From positions 1 through 9,337 of the forward strand of contig JAATGK010000309.1 of the NCBI GenBank assembly GCA_015654715.1: a stretch of DNA of 9,337 nt. Direction: 5' to 3'. The position numbers were made by a program, and so were the translations under genes. This stretch comes from Alphaproteobacteria bacterium. GTDB taxonomy: Bacteria; Pseudomonadota; Alphaproteobacteria; Micropepsales; Micropepsaceae. The notes beneath the pieces are model-generated. The model was not told the origin of the DNA, searched no databases, and saw only the letters and a program-made list of their open reading frames with translations. Of this stretch, positions 1 through 5,806 are shown in pieces; positions within the stretch are counted from its first letter, which is position 1, and every line of letters starts with the position of its first letter.

Positions 1-1656
1 CAGATGCCCGACACCACGCTGTGCGGGCTGGGCATGACTTGCGGCCGCGTGCTGCTCGATGCGCTCGAGAACTTCCGCGACGAATTCGAGTCCGAGATCG
101 AAGAGGTTAAGCAGCCCGAGCAGGAAGGCATGATCTACGTGACCGCGCCCTGCATCGAAGCCTGCCCGTCCAAGATCAACGTCCCGCAGTACATCGACTA
201 CATCCGCGACGGCAAACCCTCGCATTCGCTCGGCGTCATCCTGCAGAAGTACCCGATGGCCGCCACCTGCGGCCGCGTCTGCGTGCGGTTCTGCGAAATG
301 GCCTGCCGCCGCAACCTGGTCGACGAAGCCGTCGGCATCAAGACGCTGAAGCGCTATGTTGCCGATTACCAGACCCAGACCGGCGCGCTGACCTTCTCCA
401 AGGCGATGATCGCTGAGTCGCTGCCGCCGTCGATGCGGGTTGCCGTCGTCGGCGCCGGCCCGGCCGGCGTCTCTTGCGCCTATCACCTGCTCTTGCACGG
501 CTATCACGTCGATATCTACGAGGCGATGGAACAAGCCGGCGGCATGGCCGCAATCGGCATTCCGAGCTACCGCCTGCCCAAGGACGTGCTGCAGTCCGAA
601 ATGGACATCATCACCCAGCTCGGCGGCCGCTTCCTGTTCAACCAGAAACTCGGCCGCGACTACTCGATCAACGGGCTCTTCGGCAAAGGCTATCGCGCCG
701 TCTTCCTCGGCCTCGGCTGCCAGGAAGGCACCAAGATGGGCGTGGCGAACGAAGACACCACGCTCACCGGTTACGATTCCGGCATCGCCTTCCTGCTCAA
801 GGTCCACGATCACGTCGCGGGCATCAAGGAGACCAAGATCGACGGCGACGTGGTCGTCGTCGGCGGCGGCAACGTCGCAATGGATTGCGTGCGCTCCGCG
901 GTCCGCATGGGCGCCCGCACGGTGCATCTCGTTTACCGGCGCACCCGCGACGACATGCCGGCCGATAAGGAAGAAATCACGGCCGCCGAGGATGAAGGCA
1001 TCGTGATGCACTTCCTGACCAATCCGACGGAAATCCTGTCGGAGGACGGCAAGGTCACCGGCGTCAAGCTGGTCCGCATGCGCCAGACCGAAAAGGACGC
1101 GCGCGGCCGCCGCAACGTCGAGCCCGTCCCCGGTACCGAACGCGTGCTGCATTGCTCGGTTATCATCGCCGCCATCGGCCAGCAGATCCAATCCGGCGCC
1201 ATCACCGGAGCCGATGACGTCAAGCTGAACAAGTGGAAGACCATCGAGGTCAACAAGGCGACGCTCGAAACCTCGCGCGAAGGCGTCTTCGCCGGCGGCG
1301 ACTGCGAAACCGGTCCGGCCACGCTCATCCACGCCATGGCCGCTGGCCTCAAGGCGGCGCGCGCCATCGACGACTGGGTACGGCTCGGCACGGTGCGGTT
1401 CTTCCCGCGCTCGCGCATGCGCCAGATCCTGCGCGAAAACCGATTGCTCGCCTCCGACGTCGCCGAAATTCCGGTCAAATCGGAATATCGCGTGCACCAT
1501 CCGGAACTGGATCCCAACATCCGAAAGCAGATGTTCGAGGAGGTCGAACGGCCCATCAGCCGTGAAGCGGCCTACCACGAAGCCAAGCGGTGCTTGCGTT
1601 GTTATCGCGTTTACTCGGTGATCACGGCGCAGCCCGTGCCCGAGTCCCACAATTAA
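1..1656 (+). CDS. NuoF-GltD fusion flavoprotein, hydrogenase-associated NAD(P)H oxidoreductase (5' truncated)
   Basis: The reading frame is open to the left edge, so the ATG at 4 is probably internal. Residues counted from it: 7-32 match the C-terminal end of NuoF/HydB proteins (CGLG, which carries the last [4Fe-4S] cysteine, then a FRDEFE helix). A GltD/NfnB-type module follows. Its N-terminal Fe-S domain has Cys50, 54, 89, 93, 97 and 101. An FAD-binding Rossmann motif GAGPAG lies at 150-155, a second nucleotide-binding motif GGGNVAMD near 288-295 followed by YRRTRDDMPA, and the FAD-closing GVFAGGDCETGPATLIHA near 428. A CLRC pair lies at 530-533. In GltD-like enzymes the second Rossmann domain binds NADPH, and the double Arg fits that. 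The gene sits 12 bases upstream of hydA copy 1, so it most likely passes electrons between NAD(P)H and that hydrogenase. The missing 5' part should hold the FMN-binding NuoF core. The family call is firm; cofactor preference is inference. Confidence 0.88.
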   Translation, partial: QMPDTTLCGLGMTCGRVLLDALENFRDEFESEIEEVKQPEQEGMIYVTAPCIEACPSKINVPQYIDYIRDGKPSHSLGVILQKYPMAATCGRVCVRFCEMACRRNLVDEAVGIKTLKRYVADYQTQTGALTFSKAMIAESLPPSMRVAVVGAGPAGVSCAYHLLLHGYHVDIYEAMEQAGGMAAIGIPSYRLPKDVLQSEMDIITQLGGRFLFNQKLGRDYSINGLFGKGYRAVFLGLGCQEGTKMGVANEDTTLTGYDSGIAFLLKVHDHVAGIKETKIDGDVVVVGGGNVAMDCVRSAVRMGARTVHLVYRRTRDDMPADKEEITAAEDEGIVMHFLTNPTEILSEDGKVTGVKLVRMRQTEKDARGRRNVEPVPGTERVLHCSVIIAAIGQQIQSGAITGADDVKLNKWKTIEVNKATLETSREGVFAGGDCETGPATLIHAMAAGLKAARAIDDWVRLGTVRFFPRSRMRQILRENRLLASDVAEIPVKSEYRVHHPELDPNIRKQMFEEVERPISREAAYHEAKRCLRCYRVYSVITAQPVPESHN

Positions 1657-1668
1657 GGAGCGCCCCAA

Positions 1669-3510
1669 ATGGAAAATGAACACGAGGGCGAAGAGAAAAA
1701 GATCGTCCACGCCACGATCAACGGTTTGGCCGTTGAAGCCGAAGAAAACGAGACCATCCTGCACTGCGCTCGCCGCAACGGCATCTACATCCCGACGTTG
1801 TGCGAGATGGACGACATCGACCACACGCCCGGCACCTGCCGCGTCTGCCTGGTCGAGTTCGAACTGCCGGGATCGGCCGCTCCCAAACTCGCGACCTCCT
1901 GCAATACGCCGGTGATCGAAGGCATGACGGTGCAGACCCGCAGTCCGCGGGCGCGCGCGTCCCAAAGGCTGCAGGTCGAACTCCTGCTCGCCGATCATGA
2001 CCAGGATTGCGCCACCTGCGTGCGCCACGGCAATTGCGAGCTGCAGGATGTCGCCCAGTTCGTCGGCCTGCGCGAGAACCGGTTCTACGATCCGAAATTC
2101 GTCCGGGCGCGCGAGATCGACGATTCTTCACCGGCCATGATCCGCGACATGACCAAATGCGTGCGCTGCCAGCGCTGCATCGCCATCTGCCGTGACGGCC
2201 AAGGCGTCGACGCCCTGATCCAGGTCGGCATCGGCCAGGACAAAGCGGTCGGTCTGAAATACGGCCTGTCGCAGAAGGAATCGACCTGCGTCACCTGTGG
2301 CCAGTGCGTCCTGATCTGCCCGACCGGGGCGCTGGGTGAGCGCGACGAGACCGACAAGGTCCTGTCGATGATTTACGATCCCGAGATCGTCACGGTGTTC
2401 CAGTTTGCGCCGGCCGTCCGCGTCGCCTTCGGCGAAGAGTTCGGTCTGCCGCCGGGCGCCAACGTCCAGGGCCAGATCATCACGGCGCTGAAGCGCATCG
2501 GCGCGGACATCGTGCTCGACACCAACTTCGGCGCCGACCTCGTCATCATGGAGGAAAGCGCCGAGCTCTTGAAGCGGTTGCATGCCAGCCAGCGCCCGAC
2601 GTTCACGTCCTGCTGCCCGGCCTGGATCAACTTCGCCGAAATCCACTATCCGAATATTCTGCCCTATCTGTCGTCGACCAAGTCGCCGATGCAGTCGATG
2701 GGCGTGATCTGCAAGACCTACCTGCCGGAGAAGATGGGCATCGATCCAAAAAAGGTCCGCACCATCGCCATCATGCCGTGCACGGCCAAGAAGGATGAAG
2801 CGGCCCGTCTGCAGCTTCAGATGGATGACATGGCGGAAATCGACGTGGTGCTCACCACGCGCGAGCTTGCCCGGCTGCTCCGCCGCGAAGGCGTCAACCT
2901 CGCCAAGCTGGAGCCGTCGACCTTCGACAATCCGTATGCGTCCGAGTTCTCCGGCGCCGGCGCCATCTTCGGCACCACCGGCGGCGTCATGGAAGCGGCG
3001 GTGCGCACCATGTACTACGTCGCCAATGGCAAGGAATACGACCGTATCGAATTCGAACAGCTTCGCGGCTTCGAAGGCGTCCGTGCGGCGACGGTCGATA
3101 TGGGCGGCTCGATCGGCGAGGTGAAGGTCGCGATGTGCCACGGCCTCAAACCGGCGCGCGCCATGGTCGAGAAGGTCCTGGCGGGCGAGGCCGATTTCGA
3201 CTTCATCGAGGTCATGGCTTGCCCCGGCGGCTGCGTCGACGGCGGCGGCAATCTGCGTTCCAAGAAGGCCTATATGCCGAACGCCCTGAAGCGCCGGGCC
3301 ACGCTTTATAACGTGGACCGCGCCCAAAAGGTTCGTCAGTCACACAACAATGAGCAGATCCAGGCGCTGTACCGCGACTTCCTGGAGAAGCCGTATTCGG
3401 ACAAGGCCCATCACCTCCTGCACACGATGTATAACGACCGCAAGCTGACGCTGACGCGGACCGTTAAGGAAATTTGGCAGGATTTGACCATGAGTACGCA
3501 CGTCTACTGA
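1669..3510 (+). CDS. hydA: [FeFe] hydrogenase catalytic subunit, copy 1
   Basis: A 613-residue enzyme that interconverts H2 with protons and electrons. Domains in order: plant-type [2Fe-2S] (Cys45, 57, 60, 78); His-Cys [4Fe-4S] (His110, Cys114, 117, 123); two-cluster ferredoxin domain (Cys164/167/170/174 and Cys207/210/213/217); then the H-cluster domain. All three H-cluster motifs are present: TSCCPAW (Cys315-316), MPCTAKKDE (Cys371) and EVMACPGGCVDGGG (Cys518, 522). The C-terminal small-subunit-like segment (SHNNEQ...LLHTMY) is fused, followed by an extra tail of about 25 residues (589-613). No signal peptide or Tat motif is visible, so it should be cytoplasmic. The start is set by AAGGAG at 1655-1660, overlapping the stop of the upstream flavoprotein gene. 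The L3 motif continues GGGNL rather than the usual GGGQP. All cluster ligands are intact, so activity is expected. Confidence 0.96.
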   Translation: MENEHEGEEKKIVHATINGLAVEAEENETILHCARRNGIYIPTLCEMDDIDHTPGTCRVCLVEFELPGSAAPKLATSCNTPVIEGMTVQTRSPRARASQRLQVELLLADHDQDCATCVRHGNCELQDVAQFVGLRENRFYDPKFVRAREIDDSSPAMIRDMTKCVRCQRCIAICRDGQGVDALIQVGIGQDKAVGLKYGLSQKESTCVTCGQCVLICPTGALGERDETDKVLSMIYDPEIVTVFQFAPAVRVAFGEEFGLPPGANVQGQIITALKRIGADIVLDTNFGADLVIMEESAELLKRLHASQRPTFTSCCPAWINFAEIHYPNILPYLSSTKSPMQSMGVICKTYLPEKMGIDPKKVRTIAIMPCTAKKDEAARLQLQMDDMAEIDVVLTTRELARLLRREGVNLAKLEPSTFDNPYASEFSGAGAIFGTTGGVMEAAVRTMYYVANGKEYDRIEFEQLRGFEGVRAATVDMGGSIGEVKVAMCHGLKPARAMVEKVLAGEADFDFIEVMACPGGCVDGGGNLRSKKAYMPNALKRRATLYNVDRAQKVRQSHNNEQIQALYRDFLEKPYSDKAHHLLHTMYNDRKLTLTRTVKEIWQDLTMSTHVY

Positions 3511-3561
3511 TCGGCCAGGGGGCGCCGACGGCGCCGCCGAGCCCTTGTGAATCTCAAAAAC

Positions 3562-3611
3562 AATCCGGGTTGCGGGCTTCTTCAAGGGCCGGCAGCCCGG
3601 ATTTTCTTTTT
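3562..3611 (+). terminator. Rho-independent terminator after hydA copy 1
   Basis: The arm AATCCGGGTTGC (3562-3573) pairs with GCAGCCCGGATT (3592-3603), 12 base pairs with a single G-T wobble. The T-rich run TTTTCTTTTT (3602-3611) follows directly. It lies 52 bases past the hydA stop and separates the first operon from the hydC operon. No coding sequence overlaps it. Confidence 0.85.
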
Positions 3612-3686
3612 GTTGATCTTTCACAATGAAACCCGCGGTAGAGCGGCTCTTATGGGCGCAAGTCGTCAGTATTCCAGTCGCGGAGG

Positions 3687-3702
3687 TGTGATGTGCATCA
3701 CG
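3687..3702. promoter_or_regulatory. CRP/FNR-family-like operator palindrome
   Basis: The sequence TGTGATGTGCATCACG contains perfect 6-base inverted arms GTGATG/CATCAC around a 2-base centre. It fits the CRP layout TGTGA-N6-TCACA with one mismatch, and the FNR/FixK layout TTGAT-N4-ATCAA with one mismatch in each half. Its place upstream of a hydrogenase operon fits anaerobic or catabolite control. The regulator and the promoter it would act on are inference. Confidence 0.45.
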
Positions 3703-3747
3703 TCCGTTCGGCGAGCGTGAATGCAAGGCTTAAACCCGCCGGATGCA

Positions 3748-3780
3748 GCGAGATTCCGGCTTTTCCGGGTGCTGTCTCGC
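3748..3780 (+). other. Inverted repeat, potential leader hairpin
   Basis: GCGAGA (3748-3753) is complementary to TCTCGC (3775-3780), and a smaller CCGG/CCGG pair lies inside the 21-base interval. There is no T-run after it, so it is not an intrinsic terminator. It may be a structured 5' leader element or chance pairing in GC-rich DNA. Confidence 0.25.
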
Positions 3781-3823
3781 CGGCCAATCTGAAATCTATT
3801 GAATTGTTTTGTGAGCGTTCGAT

Positions 3824-3837
3824 CGGGCGTTCGCCCG
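3824..3837. repeat. Short perfect inverted repeat CGGGCG-TT-CGCCCG
   Basis: Two perfect 6-base arms flank TT, giving a 5-bp GC stem with a GTTC tetraloop if transcribed. It lies about 190 bases upstream of hydC. It could be an operator or leader hairpin, but in DNA this GC-rich a 14-base palindrome is also expected occasionally by chance. Confidence 0.3.
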
Positions 3838-4012
3838 CGGATGCGCTATGGAGGACTGTACGCGAATAAATGTCGCAATCGCGGCATCAACGAATCTGCG
3901 GCGCCCGCGTCAACGAGGCGCACAGTAGTAACAACAAAACGGGGCGTGTTCTTTCGAGCGTGGGCCCGAGTTTGTGTCAAGGGCATACGTTTGTCAGCCG
4001 TTCGCCCCCGTC

Positions 4013-4019
4013 AGGGAGA
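4013..4019 (+). promoter_or_regulatory. Ribosome binding site deciding the hydC start
   Basis: AGGGAGA lies 8 bases before the ATG at 4028. An upstream in-frame ATG at 3974 lacks such a site, and its extra 18 residues do not look like a NuoE N-terminus. Confidence 0.7.
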
Positions 4020-4027
4020 AGACCGGA

Positions 4028-4537
4028 ATGGATGCTCAGCAAACCTTACGGACGGAGGTCGAACAACTCGTCCGCGTTCACGGCCGCGGTCGAACGGCTC
4101 TCATGCCCATTCTTCAGGATCTCAACCGGGCGCACAGTTACATCTCCGAAGACGCCATGCTGGCGGTTTCCGACGCGCTCAACGTGCCGCGCGCCGAGGT
4201 CTACGGCGTCGCCACCTTCTACAGCTATTTCAGCGTCAAGCCGCGCGGTGTCTATGTGATCCGCGTCTGCCGCACGATCTCCTGCGCCAAGCAGCCCGAT
4301 TATCATCCCGCCATCGCCGCCTTGTTCGACGAACTGGGGATCGGCTTCGGCGAAACTTCGTCCGACGGTATCTTCAGCCTGGAACAGACCAACTGCGCCG
4401 GCATGTGCGATCAAGGGCCGGCGATGGTCGTCAACGACGACGCCCACATCCATCTGACCGAAGCGTCGGTCCGCACGATCCTCAACGATTATCGCCACAA
4501 GGCCCAAGCGGCCCAGTCGGCGAAAAAAGCACAATAG
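4028..4537 (+). CDS. hydC: NuoE-like [2Fe-2S] subunit of NAD(P)-linked hydrogenase
   Basis: A 169-residue thioredoxin-like ferredoxin of the NuoE/HydC/HndA family, which transfers electrons next to the flavin subunit. An N-terminal helical part (about 1-70, with SDALNVPRAEVYGVATFYSYF typical of NuoE) precedes the cluster domain. The four ligands follow the family spacing: Cys81-x4-Cys86 and Cys123-x3-Cys127, the latter in NCAGMCDQGPAMVVN. Length is normal for the family. It is the first gene of the second operon, 15 bases before the NuoF-like gene, and together these two should form the NAD(P)H-oxidising module for the hydrogenase encoded at 5807. No signal peptide or membrane segment is seen. 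A role in respiratory complex I is unlikely because no other nuo genes are present. Confidence 0.93.
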   Translation: MDAQQTLRTEVEQLVRVHGRGRTALMPILQDLNRAHSYISEDAMLAVSDALNVPRAEVYGVATFYSYFSVKPRGVYVIRVCRTISCAKQPDYHPAIAALFDELGIGFGETSSDGIFSLEQTNCAGMCDQGPAMVVNDDAHIHLTEASVRTILNDYRHKAQAAQSAKKAQ

Positions 4538-4552
4538 ACGGGGAGGGATATC

Positions 4553-5746
4553 ATGGACCCGAAATCAGTACGTGGCTTCGTCGGCAACAAGCTCTCCTTC
4601 TCCGAAGTCGCACCGAAGGACGGCATTCGCATGGCAGCCGAAATGGCTCCTGAAGATGTCGTCGCGATCATCGGCGCTTCCGGCCTTCGTGGCCGCGGCG
4701 GCGCGGGATTTCCCACCGGCAAGAAATGGGAGTTTGCCCGTAGCCAAGAAGGCACGCCGAAATACACCATCTGCAATGCCGACGAAGGCGAACCGGGAAC
4801 CTTCAAGGACCGGCTGATCCTGACCGATTTCCCGGAACTGGTTTTCGCCGGTATGGCGATTGCCGGCCGTGCGGTCGGCGCCGAATTCGGCATTCTCTAT
4901 CTACGCGCCGAATACGGCTGGCTGCGGGAACATCTCGAAGCCACGCTGGAACGCTGCCGCGCCGCCAATCATCTCGGCAAAGCGATCCTTGGCAACAAGG
5001 ATTTCAACTTCGATATCGCGATCCGAATGGGCTCTGGCGCCTATATTTGCGGTGAGGAAACCGCGCTGCTCGAATCGCTCGAAGGCCGCCGCGGCGACGC
5101 GCGCAATCGCATTCCGTTCCCGGTCCAGGCCGGCTATCTCGGCAAACCGACGACCGTGAACAATGTCGAGACCCTCGCCTGGGTGCCGTGCATCCTGGTC
5201 AAAGGCCCGTCGTGGTTTGCCGCCATGGGTACCCGCAAGGCACCTGGCGCCTGGCTGTTCAGCGTCTCGGGCGACTGCAAACGCCCCGGTATCTACGAAT
5301 ATCCGTTCGGGACCTCGCTGCGCCAAATCCTTGGCGATGTCGGCGCCGAGAATGCCAAAGCGGTGCAGGTCGGCGGCGCTTCCGGTACCTGCGTACCACC
5401 GGCGCAATTCGACCGGACGCTGTCGCCCGGCGATTTGGCGACCGGCGGATCGATCATCGTGTTCGGACCCGGCCAAGACATGTTCGCTGTGGCCGAGAAC
5501 TTCCAGCACTTCTTCGCCGACGAATCCTGCGGCCAATGCATTCCGTGCCGCGTCGGCAATCAGCGTCTGCTCGAAGCGATCGGGCGGATGCGCAAGGATG
5601 GACTGGATACCGACGGCGAACGCAACGTCCGCCAACTGGCGCAAACCATGACGGTGGCCTCCAAATGCGGTCTCGGTCAGATGAGCGCCCGGGCGTTTCT
5701 GGCGATTCTGAACAACTTCTCAGGAGAGTTGCCCGGCCGCGCATGA
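4553..5746 (+). CDS. hydB: NuoF-like FMN/[4Fe-4S] NAD(P)H-oxidising hydrogenase subunit, short form
   Basis: A 397-residue diaphorase subunit. FMN and NADH binding signatures are clear: GLRGRGGAGFPTGKKW, CNADEGEPGTFKDR and YICGEETALLESLEGRRG. An SLBB-like region follows, then the [4Fe-4S] site SCGQCIPC (Cys326, 329, 332) with the fourth ligand Cys372 in KCGLGQ. The start is firm, with GGGGAGGG ending 5 bases before the ATG. The protein ends 25 residues after Cys372. It therefore lacks the N-terminal thioredoxin-like [2Fe-2S] domain and the C-terminal two-cluster ferredoxin domain found in HydB/HndC of bifurcating hydrogenases. No remnant of these is visible in the 60-base gap downstream, so this looks like a native short form rather than a frameshift. 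Expected role: electron exchange between NADH and hydC/hydA. Confidence 0.94.
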   Translation: MDPKSVRGFVGNKLSFSEVAPKDGIRMAAEMAPEDVVAIIGASGLRGRGGAGFPTGKKWEFARSQEGTPKYTICNADEGEPGTFKDRLILTDFPELVFAGMAIAGRAVGAEFGILYLRAEYGWLREHLEATLERCRAANHLGKAILGNKDFNFDIAIRMGSGAYICGEETALLESLEGRRGDARNRIPFPVQAGYLGKPTTVNNVETLAWVPCILVKGPSWFAAMGTRKAPGAWLFSVSGDCKRPGIYEYPFGTSLRQILGDVGAENAKAVQVGGASGTCVPPAQFDRTLSPGDLATGGSIIVFGPGQDMFAVAENFQHFFADESCGQCIPCRVGNQRLLEAIGRMRKDGLDTDGERNVRQLAQTMTVASKCGLGQMSARAFLAILNNFSGELPGRA

Positions 5747-5793
5747 CGAACCTGCGCGCATAAGAAAAGACCAATGGGAGCAACACCACAGAT

Positions 5794-5800
5794 AAAGGGG
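5794..5800 (+). promoter_or_regulatory. Ribosome binding site deciding the second hydA start
   Basis: AAAGGGG lies 6 bases before the ATG at 5807. The in-frame ATG at 5774 has no comparable site, and its extra 11 residues precede the normal beginning of the [2Fe-2S] domain. Confidence 0.65.
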
Positions 5801-5806
5801 CATGTT

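Larger units (their letters stand above)
3612..4027. other. Non-coding control region between the two hydrogenase operons
   Basis: About 415 bases with no credible gene: the reading frames crossing it show no recognisable protein and are continuations of frames overlapping hydA or hydC. The region is visibly more AT-rich in patches than its neighbours. It holds a CRP/FNR-like palindrome (3687-3702), an inverted repeat GCGAGA/TCTCGC (3748-3780), a short perfect hairpin (3824-3837) and the Shine-Dalgarno of hydC. Because a strong terminator precedes it, the promoter for hydC-hydB-hydA-hydE should be here. I could not identify a good -35/-10 or sigma-54 (GG...GC) pair by eye. Confidence 0.6.

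Noticed and set aside
2128..3327. A 399-codon open frame on the minus strand opposite hydA copy 1
   Set aside because: Shadow of the hydrogenase gene. No recognisable protein features and no ribosome binding site noted.
3613..3626. Possible second FNR-like site TTGAT-CTTT-CACAA
   Set aside because: The right half has two mismatches to ATCAA and it directly abuts the terminator T-run, so it is too weak to call.
3340..3726. A 128-codon minus-strand frame reaching into the control region
   Set aside because: It runs through the terminator and into hydA antisense. No domain is seen.
3612..4027. Sigma-54 or sigma-70 promoter for hydC
   Set aside because: I scanned for the GG-N10-GC and TTGACA/TATAAT patterns and found only poor matches, so no promoter position is given.
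3799..4653. A 284-codon plus-strand frame spanning the intergenic region and hydC
   Set aside because: It overlaps the certain hydC frame almost fully, and the translated part is Arg/Ser-rich without any motif.
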